64,000 nucleotides of DNA from Phallus indusiatus (GCA_027605045.1 JAQFWX010000041.1:124001-188000); one strand, 5' to 3'. Shown: positions 35,513 to 48,481, counted from the stretch's first letter. Numbers and translations are program-made. The notes: generated by a model not told the origin, from the sequence alone.

Positions 35513-38500
35513 TCAAGCACACAACCCAACCCTATCTTCACTCCACTTCCGAACCACCGCTGGTTCTCTATACGTCCATCTCAAAGACAAAGAATTCAAA
35601 ACTACAGATACCGACGAAAGAGCCATAGCCGCAGAAGCCCAAACCGGAGGGAGCGTAACCTTATGACCTCCGACCCCATAAAATGCACCAGCAGCAAGAG
35701 GAATGAGGACGATGTTATAGATACACGCCCACGCGAAATTGCTGAGAATCTTGTGGCGCGTACTTCCTGCCAGATCATGGATAGTAAGCAATGACAAGAG
35801 GTTTGAGCGGAGGATAGTGAATGAAGCGGTCGACAGTGCGAGAGACGATCCAGATCCCATTGCGAATCCAATATCTGCCTGCGCCAGAGCAGGTGCGTCG
35901 TTAATCCCGTCACCAACAAACGCAACCACTCTTCGTCGGGCGACTATGTTGCTCTCGGGTTTCTCAGAAAAATCAACAGGGGTACTATTGTTCGAGATAA
36001 TCTCTCCGTTCTGCAGCTTACTAACCCAATTTTGTTTGTCTCCAGGTAACGCTCCAGCAATAACACGCGTGGAATCGATACCAACGCTCTGCGCGATCGC
36101 TTTAGCCGTGACTTCGTTATCGCCTGATATCATCCAAACATCGACGCGTAACTTGGCAAGCTCCGAGATGAACAACGACGCCTCGGGTCGGGGTGGATCA
36201 TGCACGCCAAAGAGTCCAATCACTTTAAATTTCTTCCCCGTCTGGTCAACAACAGATGATGATGATGGCAAAAGGTCACAGGTTCCAGAAAGAAGCTTGA
36301 CGGAAAGTAGAACAACACTTTGCCCTTTTCGCTTCCAGGAACCCAATCTGTCTCGGGTTTGCGGGGAAACCTCGGATTGGACATCGTCCATAAGCCGCTC
36401 GTTGCCGATAGCCACTTCGAATTCTGCTCCGGCGCTTGATTCTCTCAAACGAGCCGTGAGTCCTCTTCCCGGAATTTCATTCGAAGACACGACTTCAATT
36501 GACGGCGTCACGTCTCGACTCTCGCTTTTCAGCTTCATATCGCACCAATCCCGTACGCCAATGGCTACCGGATGAGTCGATGTGAATTCTGCAGCTCGAA
36601 CGATGGCTAAAATCAAGCGGAATTCTGCAGTCATTTGAGGTTCTTCGGAAAAATCGACGGATCTCGATAGAAGAACAGCATGATTTGCCACCGTGAATTT
36701 TCCTCCTGTTATTGTGCCTGTTTTGTCAAGCACGACCGTGTCCAGATTTCCCAATGCAGTAAAGGCCTCGCCTCCGCCGTTGGAAATTATTCCATGCCGA
36801 GCACCGATGCCTATACCGACAATTTGAGCCGTCGGAGCAGCAAGTCCTATTCCTTAATTAAAAATGCACAAAGTCAGCCATTGAAACAAGTGTGCAGGGA
36901 ATAAAAGTTCTTACCACAAGGACACGCAACTACTAAAACTGCAACCGCGAATTGCAAGGCGAACAGGATCCTGCCTCCGGCATCCTGATCGCCATTACCC
37001 CCCAACGAGGAAGGAATACCTCTCCAACACCACCCTACGAAAACAGCACAAGCAACTCCAACAATAATAGGCACAAAGACAGCCGTAATCTTCTCCGCAA
37101 TTCTCCCAATCCCACCACTAATTTTCTGAACCATCGAAGCGGTACTTTTACGTCCAGTAATCATTCCAATAATACTGTCCACCATTCTCTCACCCTCCAC
37201 GCATTCGACTTTCCCAAAGACAGCACCTGGACCGGCATTGATGGTCCCTGCGTAAATGATATCGCCTGCGTATTTTGGGACCGGTGTGGATTCTCCGGTT
37301 AGTGCTGCTTCAGTGAAATGTGCCAAGGGCGAGGCACGAGTTTCAAGTAGTGAGCCGAAATTAGAACTTGGTATACCCGAATCCGATGTCGTACTGGAAG
37401 GGGTGATGAGGGTACAGTCCAAAGGGGGTGACGAACCGGCAGGGATAAGAATTACGTCGGATTTCTCCAGGAAAGCGGCTGGAGTTGGTATCGGGGTATC
37501 GTTAGCACCAGTTGAATTCTCGGCAGGAAGCAGTAATCCCGTATCGGGAACGCAACTTGACAAGGCAGACAACATGCTCGTGGTCTTTTGCTTGGTTATG
37601 TGGTCTATGTATCTCCCTAGGAGAATAAAAACCTACACGCAAGAAGCTCAGTTACTTTTTTATTTTGAAAAGAACTGAAGCAGATACGTACCATCAAGAA
37701 TACAGAACTATCAAACCACCCCATTCTGCCCACACTTCCAATAGCACCCGTTTGTCCAGCGACTTGAAGTCCCAAAAGCACCAGACTGGCAATATAACCG
37801 ATCGTGGTACCAAACGCAACAAGAGTATCCATACTTCCCCACATAAAAAATCGAGCAAACCACGTCATTCTAGCAGTCTTGGCACCCCTTTTCCATACAT
37901 TCCGGATGCTCTTCCACGCACCCTTCCAAAAATACGCGCCTACACCGATTTGGACAGGTGTTGCCAAAATCCACATAATGATCGTCCCGAGCATGGCCTC
38001 GCCCCAAGCGTTTCTTTCCAATTTAATTCGAAACTTATTACTTTCTGGTAAGAGTGACATGCCGATGACCGACACGATGAACATGGGAATCGCAAAAGCT
38101 AGTGTGATAAGGAAAAGAAGTAGAATCCGATGGCTGCCGGAAGAATCCGAAGGTATGAGATCGGATGGGGGGCACGGTTTGAATGTGCCCGGTTGGTATT
38201 CAAGGTGTAGAGCATCGACGATAGCGCGAAGAGTATCGGTGGGAGGATTTGGTGTGTACGTTAATTTGACGACAGATCGATCGATTACATATGTGACCTG
38301 AAAAGCGAGTGGTTTCAATACACCGGCAAATCGTTGTCTAAAATGAAAACCCATTCAGTTTCCGAAGCACGAAAAAAGGGGAAATAAACAAACCTATCTA
38401 TAGGCTCATTAAATTGTAGAGAAACTATCCTTTGTTGTTTCTTGTTTGAGTTTCCTTCTTCTTCAAGTTCTACGGTCTCAATAATGGTACAGTCGAAACC

Positions 38501-39389
38501 AGCATCTTCAATCTCTTGACGTATAATTTCTGCATGTTCTTGACTTTCGACGATCACAGATCCCGATTTACCTAATAAATTGACAGAAGGTGACTTGACA
38601 GGAACGGAAGGCACGCTTTCCATGGCGTGGGTAACTGAATTTACACAGGACGCGCAAGTCATGCCATCAATTGCGAATGAGACTTTGTATGACTTGGGAT
38701 GTTCGGACTCAATGGGTTGCGACTCGAGTAATTCAGCGCCATAGCCTGCGTCTAATATTACGTTTTGAATATCCTGAGTCGACATTATGTTGGAGTCGTG
38801 TACGATTATAGCCATGGGAGGTAGAAGTTTGACCTGGGAGGACTTGATACCATCACAAGCTGAAGGATCCAGGAGACTCGTCAGCGTGCCTACACAAGAA
38901 CTACAAAAAAGGGGATTCATTATATATCACAGAAACGTACGACATGGTATCTTACCTGCAGGTCAACCCCTCCAGTGAGAAAGTCGATTGACATAGCTCC
39001 TGATGGGATGGTGGCGAAACAGGCTTGTCGAGGACGCTTTCTTGTGAGGTCTCGCCACGACAAGCAAGGCACGTTTGTTTATGTCTAGCTTCACGAGATG
39101 CCTTTCGATGCCCAAAAGTGTTGATAAAGGTTTTCCATCTTGAGGACGGTATGGTGGATGGGATGGACACATTGAAACCCGCATCTTCAAGCAATTTGGT
39201 GACCGCAGCAACGTTGACGTTCCTAAAGGATACGGTTTGACTTTCTAAGGAAATTTGGAGATCGATATCGGGGTCGTTGACATCCGCGATGTCGAGGAGC
39301 TTGAAACATGCGCGGATTTCAGCTGCACACGATGGACAATGAAGATTGTCGACGTGAAGGATTGTGGTTGGGGAGCGTATAGGAGACAT
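35513..39389 (-). CDS. CCC2: Copper-transporting P1B-type ATPase (CCC2/ATP7-like)
   Basis: The start is ATG 39389 (MSPIRSPTTILHVDNLHCPSC). Three metal-binding HMA domains follow, with CPSC, GLTCxSCV (split by an intron near 38950-38905) and GMTCASCV motifs. Membrane helices include LLFLITLAFAIPMFIVSVIG and MLGTIIMWILATPVQIGVG. The actuator loop has TGESTPVP (near 37300). The ion-binding CPC lies in VVACPCG (near 36920), the phosphorylation site DKTGTITGG near 36725-36700, and the SEHP-like THPVAIG near 36565. GDGINDAPALAQADIGFAMG is near 35925-35865. The end at 35513 follows the last two helices. All residues for Cu(I) pumping are present. In yeast the homologue loads copper into the Golgi for multicopper oxidases. 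A laccase-producing fungus would use it the same way, though no laccase is in this window. Confidence 0.93.
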
Positions 39390-41801
39390 AGGGGAACTAG
39401 TTCAGGAGATTCAAAGAGTAAAAGAGATATAATCCCTAAAGACATGTTGAAAGTTGGGATGAGGAATTATATATGCTCCCGGGAAAGGGTGAATAGATAT
39501 TTCAGAGTGAGGCAATTTTGCGAGCAGCAAAAATCGCGCAACCCGCAGTGAGATTAGTAAGCGGCCCATGCTGTGTGGCGTTTCTTCGGCTTGCTTGATG
39601 ATCATTGGAAGCAGCGTGACTGTCACATTCAAAAAAAATTTATCCAGGTTTCTTGAATCTTGACGGGTGCTCCATGGAGATTCCGGCTCTGTTCTCAAAG
39701 TTGTCAATGAGACGAGCTGATATTGGAGCATCTTTTCACCCAAGAAATGCGCCCAGCGATCTTGAAGGTTGGAACTTGCCAGTCCGGTGGTAAAAGTCAG
39801 CGGAAGGAAAATCTGACTAACCAGGTCCAACCACGAAGGTGAGATAGAAGCTCGTTGAAATTTAAGCCATTCAGTATCTAATAATAATCAGAATCCACAC
39901 GTCTGGTGCATTTTTATTCCCCCAAGGCAACACCGAGTCGAAGCGAGATTTTCCCATAATACATACGAAACAGAACGTAATCACACGGTCTGAGCCCAAC
40001 TTAAGTAACGGAATACAAGTTTCGACTTAATTTTCACTCGTTTGGTTCCATAATGAATGGACAAGAACGAGTTCTGTCATGCGAACCACATGTTGCATCA
40101 GTTCATTGTTCAAATGTTTGTTTCCTGAATCAAGGATTCTCACCGCTTGGCACCATAATTAATCAGCATCGCTGACAAGATTGTTTGCTGCATTGTATTC
40201 CTTCATACTGATTCAAATCATAAAGGAGCCTGAGCTCGTCATTTTTTTTTTGAATTTGATCCCTAAGACGTAATATTTCATATGCTTGGTGCGTGCTCAG
40301 GTTATCTAATCTCATCAATTTCCGTTCCGCGTTCATTTCGCTGTTCCCACGGTGTGTTGGGCCAGTAAAAAAAGTACAACCCGTACAAACATTGAACAAT
40401 TTTATGTTCAGTCTCACGGTTTCTTGTTTCCTAGACTTCCGATCATCCTACGGACTGATACAGTCCTTATTCAAGGAAGATATGCCCACTCTCTTTTTCA
40501 AGCGAACTGGTGAACGATGAGCCAATGATTGCGCAATTTTCGCCTATGGATCCTTTCAAACCTTAAACCAATCTTTAATTTAGTATCTAGGCTTCCCTAC
40601 CCTTACCAGTTCACGTCCATCTTTCATGTGATGTGAGCTGGCTATTAGCCGTTCAAATCCGATATCACATTAGATTGTACCTAGAATATGTATATCTAAA
40701 GAGATGCCATATATACTCCTGCTTGCACGAGTACTCGTGTTTCCATGAATTCATTAGAAGGAAATAGATGCCTCGTTGAGCACAGTAGCGTCTCAATGTG
40801 AACGCTGAAAAAAAAAAGTACAATGCCAATGACAGAACTTCTCCCGAAATGTAAATGAACCGTTACCAAGCATTAGGAATTGTTTATACCCTAATATTTC
40901 GTTAAAGCTTATTCGTATATTCATAAAATCAGACCATTTACAATTGACTGGTACCCTTCCCCAGATACAGAACTCCAGGTTATATATCTTCCCGTGTCAG
41001 CTCCATCTTCAGCTAATTAGTGCCTAGCCGTTTCCTACTCGTCCGACGTTGTTGGTCAAGCGGGCTCCATTCGCAAAAATCGCGCAATGATGGTGTGCAT
41101 GTGACAGAAAATTTTTGTAGGTAAGATACATAATAGAAAATGGAAGACCTTCGGCTCAACTTTCCCACTTCGAGTCGGAGACTACTCATGATAGCGAGTA
41201 ACGTAGGAGCCATTGCAGAAAAGTGAGTTAAGGCTTTACTGCTTTTTTTATGGTTTGTTTGTGTTAACGGGAGATCGGCGCGGTATCACGGCCGGCAACG
41301 CTACCCAGAGGTTTTTCGGGTCTTTCCCAAAAATTGGCCAAGATTATGGGAACTGATCTGACAATGAGGCTTGCTCCGGTTTCTTACGGCCTTGCAGCCA
41401 ATGGATGACGTCGACTTCATCGCGAAAATTCTCATTTATAGACCGTCTGACTCCCCGTCATATGTAGAGTTATGAGATATATATCTCATAGGGAGACCGA
41501 GACAGTCGTATCTGGAACTCGCACTGAGTGCTGAGCCATGCTTTACACCTCAGGATTGTAGATCATGCAGACACACAACTGATTCGGCGAGGGGGTTTAG
41601 TAGTGGTAGAATAATGGAATTTCATGTGCCGAATGTTTCTTCCATCATACTCGCTCTTCATTTTTGGGACAGTACAGTTCGAGAATTTCTCAAAATCATC
41701 CCGAAAATTTGGGAGCTGATTGAAAAAGTGCAAATTTTGAGTTATCTGTATGTGTAATTACCGCTGAGGTTCTTGACCTAACTTATGTAATTTCTTGTTG
41801 A
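39390..41801. other. Intergenic, 2.4 kb, with one short coiled-coil-like frame
   Basis: The left end is the Cu ATPase promoter. On the minus strand a 57-codon frame starting near 40333 reads MNAERKLMRLDNLSTHQ...EILRLRDQIQKKNDEL, which has heptad-like spacing and could be an exon or gene remnant. It has no clear partners. The frame at 39830-39411 begins at TTG and shows no family. The rest holds nothing I recognise. Confidence 0.35.
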
Positions 41802-42137
41802 ATGGACTACTCCAATCCGCTCGCCCAATTTTTCCCCGACGATCCAGACGTAAACATATATGATGTTCTGTCTCTCAAGTCTGGTATATCAATGGCCGGA
41901 ATCAAAACTGCATACTCCAGATTAGCCCTAACGTGTCACCCAGATAAACACGATGCAACATGGAGCGAAGAATAAAAATCACGCGAATCTACGCGATTTC
42001 AGCAAATTGGGTTTGCATATGCCGTACTGAGTGACGAGAAGAGGAGAGAGAGATACGACAAGACTGGGAGCGTCAGTGAGAGCGCGTGGGAGGGCCACGA
42101 TGAACAGGGCTGGGAAAGTATATCTTTCCTTTGCTGA
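41802..42137 (+). pseudogene. DnaJ (J-domain, DNAJC9-like) pseudogene fragment
   Basis: From ATG 41802 the frame reads MDYSNPLAQFFPDDPDVNIY, then DVLSLKSGISMAGIKTAYSR and LALTCHPDKHDATWSEE. This is a J-domain with its HPD motif and an N-terminus like that of DNAJC9-type co-chaperones. Codon 58 is a TAA stop at 41973-41975. The same frame continues directly as KSRESTRFQQIGFAYAVLSD and EKRRERYDKTGS, the third and fourth J-domain helices, before a final stop at 42137. One nonsense change therefore interrupts an otherwise well-kept J-domain. The rest of a DNAJC9-like protein does not follow. The piece looks like a truncated, inactivated duplicate; the parent gene is outside the window. Confidence 0.8.
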
Positions 42138-43747
42138 AGGAGCATAAACCCATCTCGTTTCCTGGGTAGTCGAGTTTGTCGGATAATAAGAGCCTTTGTA
42201 AAAGAGTTTGTGAGAGGGGAAACAACGCATGCCAAAGATATGCTTACAAATAGTAGGAGACAGAGCGTATATTTACGCTCGGAAGAACGCGCAATCAATT
42301 TACATGTAAATGCATCAGTAATCTCACGTTGGAAATGTATACATACCTGGTATCCTATCTTAAGCGCACCGGTACTATTCCTATGAACAAATGAAGCTAT
42401 AACGTATGGTATGGTTAGGGTCCATATGCGTGTGACGCCATTAGATACGTCGATTTGCAAGACCAGCCGGCGATGTTCACCATGAAATCGACTCATTTCG
42501 TATACGATGGTTCAAGCTGTAGCCCAACTGGTTGAAATGCAATATGCTCCTTTTTATAAACGTTGTGAACGATGTACTCAAGTATTTATATAGAAACGCG
42601 TGGGCTGAGGCCGTTGGACTCGGAGAATAACATCAGCTGGTTCAAACGAAGAGGATTTATCGAGGTCGTGAGGCGTTTCTTGTACAGCAATCTCATTGAA
42701 AGCGCGGAGTTCTGCGTAAATCGGCGCTAGGTTATGATCATGAGCATGTGCTGTAAATCGCTTATGAAGCGGATATGATTCAATGAATTGAACGAAGTGT
42801 GGGGAGATGTGCAAAATTGACGGTTCTTACGGCTCCGAAAAATTCGGTGTCATAGATATGATGAATTGAAGCCCTAGATGGCTTTGGCTTCTCATTTAAT
42901 TTAGATAAAAACATTTCTAGTGAGGAAGGAGAAAGTGTATGGCTTTACGGAAGTTGGAATGAATTGAGAAGCCTTTATCTGAACAAGCTGACAGGAAGTA
43001 GAACAATTCACATGCACAGGAATTCTGCTTCGCTATTCCGAGGACCGAATGTCACTGTGAGAAATGATGGGAGTCATAAGATGGAGGTCATAGCACGATG
43101 ATATTTAGAGTTCAAGGTGGATCAATATGTGACAAGCGGACGGCATCGTGGGCGAATAGAAATTGGGCGATGGCTTGCGGACCGGAGGACGGAAACTTCG
43201 GCTAAGTTCAGAGGTATGTTAATACTCAAAAAAAGCTCGACCTTGTCGACAAAAACGCTGCCTGGGTTATATTGATGACATATCTGGATCCCAAATGCAA
43301 TAGTTGTTAAGGGACAACAAATTTCAAAAACCGGTAATTAGTTATCTTCTTCTTTCCAAAGTCCTAATCCGGATTTGGAATACTCAAGTCTCACTGGCTG
43401 GTCTTCGATTCATCGCCATCATCGCGTCGGGAATCCACTGGCAGAGCGTGCTTTTTTCTCATGAATATCTAATCTTGTATTTTTTCCGCGAGGACGTTCA
43501 AGGAACCAACATGTGAAAGATCAACAAGACATGTTCCATAATTGACTCTTATCGCGTAACTCTTCTATGTATGGAAATAATCTGTCAGACTAGAAGCAGG
43601 GAAAGTTTAGAAATTAGAATCAATAGAACCGATGCAGCCATTTGCATCCACAAACGGCGCAACTATACCCGGCACCCCGATTGCATGTATGCGTATATAT
43701 ATCATTATTTACAAGTTTAAATCCCATAATCCATAATCTTCTTTTTC
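42138..43747. other. Intergenic with possible unassigned minus-strand exons
   Basis: Two minus-strand stretches have coding-like residues. One is 42814-42578 (HFVQFIESYPLHKRFTAHAH...PADVILRVQRPQPTRFYI). The other is 42493-42350 (MSRFHGEHRRLVLQIDVSNG, followed by a gtatgtata donor). I cannot link them into one gene and do not recognise a family. The right part is the hydrolase promoter. Confidence 0.3.
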
Positions 43748-45217
43748 ATGGCTCAGTACGCTCATCTCTCAGACCCTGGCCCCGAATGGCTTTCGGTCGC
43801 CTCGTCCGTCCCAGCTTTCATCGTCGACGGTGTTATAGAGTTCAGAGAAAAGTTTCTCTCCTTTTGGGAGGAAGCGAACAGTCAACTTCAGGCGGAACTC
43901 GGTGCACTCAAATGTAAGAGCGTTCTTTATTTGGTTAACCCTAAGCCGGGTTGAACCTTCAAGTTCCTTGGAAACTGGGAGGTTGATCATTACTTTTTAC
44001 TTGACTTTATTCTCTCTCTCAGTGAAAGACCCGGACGACGATGTAATCGTTACGAATCTTCAAATTAAACAGGAGAATCATTTTATTCCTTGTCGGACGT
44101 ATGTTCCCAAGGTCAAGCCCGAGCTGGATGAGAAAACCGACGAGAAATTCCCTCTTCTCTATTGGCTGTTCGGAGGCGGTACGTCTCTCCTGTTCAGAAC
44201 TTTCTTAAAAAAAAAAACCCTCTTCCTCACCCTCTTAGGCTGGGCTTTGGGAACGTTGGAGGACAATGATGCCATGTTGAGAGATCTTGCAATTACTCAG
44301 AGAATCACATGTGTTGCCATTGCGTATCGCCTTGCTCCTGAGAATCCATTCCCCGCACCAATAGACGACGCATATGCCGGTCTAAAATGGGTAAATCAAA
44401 CCTTCTCCACGTTTCTCTATCTATTATGTCTAATGTTTTCTTTTTCATCTTCTAGGCCGTAGCTAATGCAGATAGTATCTCGGTGGATATCTCCAAAGGT
44501 GTTCTCGTCTCGGGATTATCAGCCGGCGGAAATATGGCAGCGGTTATTGCGCACAGATCTTTGAAAGATAAAGAACTGCGCGGGAAAATCACTGGTCAAC
44601 TTCTTGTCGTGCCCGTTCTTATCGCATATACCGCATACCCTGAAAAGTAGAAGACGTTTTTCAAATTTCAAGCTACTAGTAACAATGCCCTAACTTTCAA
44701 TATAGATGGAAGTCTCAGCTTCTTTCGATGGAGCAGAACAAAGACGCTATGATACTGTCAAAGAAGACAATGAACCTCTTTTTCGGTATGATCAATTTTC
44801 AAATACATATTTGAAATTTTTATCTGACCTCATTCATCTCTTTAGATGCTTATATAGGTGGTAAGCCAGAAAACGCATTCAATCCAGACTTCAGCCCTCT
44901 CCTCTCTCCTTCATTCGAAGATCTTCCACCCGCATATATTCAAATCGCGGGTGGCGATCCGTTACGAGACGAGGCTTTTCTGTATGACAAACTTTTGAAG
45001 GAGGCAGGTGTGAAAACTAAAGTAGACGTGTAAGTCCATAAGAGGAGACGTCAATATTGGAACTGATTTTCACACGCACGCTTTCTTTCATTTTAGGTAT
45101 CCCGGCGTGCCCCATGCCTTCCATGCCTTTGCACCTACATTTGAGTGGAGCAGAAAACAGGACGTAGATTTTAAAGCAGGTATCAAGTGGTTATTAGGAA
45201 GATCCGAGTCGAAGTAA
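43748..45217 (+). CDS. Alpha/beta hydrolase (hormone-sensitive-lipase/esterase-like), copy A
   Basis: The frame starts MAQYAHLSDPGPEWLSVASS at ATG 43748 and is cut by about six short introns. The block KFPLLYWLFGGGWALGTLED spans an intron at about 44181-44239. YRLAPENPFPAPIDDAYAGLKW follows, then the nucleophile elbow GLSAGGNMAAVIAHRS (near 44515-44562). The acid residue is in GGDPLRDEAF (near 44953), and the histidine in YPGVPHAFHAF (near 45098-45130). It ends KWLLGRSESK at 45217. This is the alpha/beta hydrolase fold-3 layout with an intact Ser-Asp-His triad. The oxyanion motif normally HGGG is FGGG here. No signal peptide is present, so it is a cytosolic esterase, deacetylase or lipase of unknown substrate. 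A close paralogue lies inverted at 59.9-58.5 kb. Confidence 0.87.
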
Positions 45218-45710
45218 ATTTGGCTTCCTTCTTCCTTGATCCTTTTTTTCCCTTTTTTGGATGAGATCATCGAATGAATACAAGAATCAATTACTTATAT
45301 ATTCACACAGTGGTTATTTCTAATAGAAAAAAAGAGTTATACCGGGCGCTTTGTTTTCTTGAAAAAGGCTCGGACCAAAAACACCTGAGAAAAGAATTTG
45401 CTCGCCGCTCAATATATGAGAGGATCTGCTTCAGAATCACATTTTAGGTCATGTCAGTAGAATATTTCTCACAGAGAAGAATGCGTTACGCACACCTCCG
45501 AAAGTAGTGTGGGACTCATCTGGCCGGCGGTTTCTGTTGATGAAACGTTACGTCTTTGCTAGACCCAGAAGGATTCAGGCGTGGTCCAAAGTTCTACATT
45601 ATCTATAATGACTCTTAATTTGTTTTTGATCATTTCTCTTCACTTTGGGTTTGCTATTATTCTGTATAGTATGTAGTACAATGTGAGAAAACATGAAAGT
45701 GAAAAAAAAA
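45218..45710. other. Convergent 3' ends of hydrolase A and UBX gene
   Basis: Only 3' flanking sequence is seen, including AT-rich stretches. No gene is recognised. Confidence 0.5.
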
Positions 45711-47363
45711 TCACGTCATTCTCTGGACAACCACGCTATTTTTCAGACCGGCCTGCTCAATGGTTAAAGAATTATCGTTTAAGATACGAACGGGGAATGG
45801 TGTTTGAAGGATGTAAGGTGTTGAAGATGAACCAGGGCGTGATCTAGTTGAAATAAAACCGCTCAGAAAAGCAATGCCGTGTCAATAGGGAATGTCTTAC
45901 GCGTTTATAAAATTTCTGATATCACCCACGGTGTGATGAAGATTCATGCGAGCAACAAGTCTGTTGGAAAATTCTAAGATGACGGAGAAATAGAAATGAA
46001 GGCATTCTCACCTTGAGCCATCGGCAAACCGGACTTGAACGCTTGTAGTCGGCAACGTCTGGTCGACTTCAAATTTCATTGTATTCTCTTCTCGCGCTGT
46101 GGATCTATCCGATCTTGGGAATGCACCTGGAGCTAAAAAAAATTTATGTGTTTGTGTTGTTTTAGTCGGTAAAATGACAACTTACGACTCGGATCAACAG
46201 AGGAATTGCTGACGATTTGAGGAACAACCGAACCGAGGCGGTTTCCTTGACCTTCAAAAGGTGCAAGAGGACGTGATGGAGATGGTATATAATCTTCGTT
46301 CAACCGTTTAGTCACCCGGAGTTCCACAGGTTGCCCCATCCGAACATTCAAAAATTGTGGAGGCGCATGCCTATAAATAAAGGCGTGGTTAAAAATTAAC
46401 AACGCAATTACATTATGCATGTCGTTTGAGCTGACCCCGCGTTTATTTCATCTAGTAGCTGGTCATTTCCCGGTTGATCGTATCGCATCAAGGGACCGTC
46501 TTGGATGCTAAAACCGTTTCTCCAGAAGGTGATGTGGCGGGTAGCGACTTCTTGATCGTCTTCGGTCTCTTCCGCTGAAATCAATTAATTAATGAAGTGA
46601 GAATAAACAACTAAGATTGGTATTTTACGCTGGGCGTTTGGATCAGGGACTAGGGAGGATTCGACTTCGTCGGAACCGAGGGTATATCCTGAACCACGGA
46701 ATGGACCGGCAGAGGTAGCAGCGGGTGGTGGGGCAGTACCAGCTCTACAAAGTTTTTGAGAAAACGGTTAAGAAGTTTTTTGCTGAAAAAAAAAAAAACC
46801 GTTGTATGTACATACTCTGCAGCTTTCCTGAGAATATCGCGCACGACGTGTGGACCAGATCGGTGTTCAGGATTTTCAACAGACAAACCACTAGATACGC
46901 GGGGAGGATGAAGTCTAGAAATATGCTTTGAAAGTCCCTGATTTACCTTCGTTCCCCTCCAGCATACCAATTTTCGCTATCACGATCTTGACCTTCTGGA
47001 CCGTCATCATCGTCATCATCGCTTGCATGACCACCAAAACCGGCGCCACCTAACGGAGCAGCCGACGAGCTCAAATCACGTAAAGTAGCAAATCGACTAT
47101 TGGAGCTGAATGCATTTCCTCTAGTCGGAAATAAAAAGAAGAAGAACAATAAGTATTTCGTCCGTTATCTACCCCCCAGGATTGAATGTGCCTTCTCACC
47201 TAGAACTGCTAGAAGAAGTCTGTGGCGTTGCTCCAATTCTTCCGATGCGCGGAGGCTGATTACTAGAACGATTCCACGACGATGGTAATGGTTCTGAGCG
47301 ACCTCCTCCTAATGAATAGCCCCCGGATGTTGTCCGGTTAGTGTTATCGTCGGGGTTCGACAT
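45711..47363 (-). CDS. SEP- and UBX-domain p97/Cdc48 cofactor (p47/Shp1-like)
   Basis: The gene starts [20 protein letters not shown] at ATG 47363. It continues through a Ser/Gly-rich and acidic linker ([20 protein letters not shown] and a run of six Asp, near 47090-47000), then [13 protein letters not shown]. The SEP domain is [33 protein letters not shown] and [20 protein letters not shown]. The UBX domain follows: [28 protein letters not shown], then [14 protein letters not shown] and [18 protein letters not shown], ending at 45711. These proteins hand p97 to ubiquitin-linked jobs such as Golgi or ER membrane fusion and protein phosphatase 1 maturation. The UBA domain at the N-terminus of p47 and Shp1 is not visible here. 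The protein starts directly in the linker, so either the UBA has been lost or a 5' exon is missed. Confidence 0.87.
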
Positions 47364-47694
47364 CGCGGGCGGTGTCACTGATTTATGTGTTACGTAAGCT
47401 GGCACGTTTGTCACGAGCATGTAGACGCCGGCACGTCCGTCGTCTTGGTCATCGTCTTGAATCTTGATGACACTCGCTCAGTCTGTACTATGACCGTCAA
47501 GTTGGATGCTCATATTCTTTTTGTGCTGTGCCTAAGTTATGCATATAATTCACTTCTTTCTTCGTATACTCCTGGGATTGCTTGAACCACGCTTTGCACC
47601 ACTTCCCACCGAAATTTAGATTTGAGTCTCCGCATGCAAATCTAATATTTAAACCCTTTTCAGCCCTGACCTCGACCGTCCCCGCGTTTTAGCC
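47364..47694. promoter_or_regulatory. Divergent promoter region of UBX and zinc-finger-like genes
   Basis: The two genes start back to back 331 bases apart, so their promoters share this segment. An AT-rich tctaatatttaaac stretch lies near 47641, about 50 bases before the plus-strand start. Confidence 0.5.
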
Positions 47695-48481
47695 ATGGAC
47701 CATCTTAAATGCCCCTGTGGCTTTCAAGCAAAAACGCACGAAGATCAAACGCAACATATGGACGAATGTCAATTATTTCAGGAAGAGTCCAAGTCTCTTC
47801 GAAAGGCAATGTTCACCCGCGCAAACGATGGGCCCAGAGGAGAGAAGCGGCGACATTTCGAAGACCCGTCAACCCCGATAGCAGCAGTGGAAAAAGTCAG
47901 TATGCTTCTCTTCCAAATGTTCTACTTATACACCCTTTAACGTTGATATCAAGATCCCTGGGGTGCAAGGACCAATATTCAGGTTATTCAATCCACTGGA
48001 CGACGATACCGACAGTGCAGGTGAATCTGACATTGCACCTAGTTCTCGGCCATCTCATCCCAAGCGCAACGCGGACAAGTCACCTGCACCCGGAGCACCC
48101 ATGGGCTCCAAACGCGCGACAGAGCCATTTATAACACCCCCTGACAAATTTGGACTATTCCGCGTATATGACAGAAAACCGACATATGTTCCTGACCTCG
48201 ATATTAACTCAATGTCAGAACCTCCGAAGACATCTGACAAGACCGCCAACGCCGAGGCTTCTGGTGTGGCAAGACCTGAATATTACCCATTTCCCAATTA
48301 TTCACAGTATCTTTTCGCCAAGTGGGCGATGACAAGGGAACACGGGACACTTGGGTCATTTGATCAGTTTCTTGACTGCCTTCGGGATCCTCGATTCAAA
48401 AAACAGGATATGGAGGGGCTTACTTACAATCGCATGATGGAGTTACTATCTGCTTCTGCCAATGATGAAGATATCCATTAG
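47695..48481 (+). CDS. Small zinc-finger-like protein, tandem copy 1
   Basis: Exon 1 (MDHLKCPCGFQAKTHEDQTQ, then HMDEC) carries a C-x-C-x(12)-H-x(3)-C motif, a tight C2HC finger at residues 6-25. An intron from gtcagtatg to tatcaag joins VEK to IPGVQGPIFRLFNPLDD in frame. The middle is Ser/Pro-rich and disordered. The C-terminal block EYYPFPNYSQYLFAKWAMTR, LGSFDQFLDCLRDPRFKKQ and YNRMMELLS is shared with the next gene. The order finger, disordered linker, then PF-N-Y/K-AxW block recalls the N-termini of Plavaka/KDZ-type transposases of basidiomycetes, but no transposase core follows. It may be a domesticated N-terminal piece. About 240 residues. Function unknown. Confidence 0.65.

Noticed and set aside
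35298..35666. A 122-codon plus-strand frame with a hydrophobic stretch
   Set aside because: It overlaps the ATPase 3' end antisense and has no family resemblance.
35739..36575. A 278-codon plus-strand frame
   Set aside because: It is antisense to the Cu ATPase catalytic domain, whose motifs are complete on the minus strand.
39411..39830. A 139-codon minus-strand frame next to the Cu ATPase
   Set aside because: It starts with TTG, overlaps the ATPase leader and has no recognisable domain.
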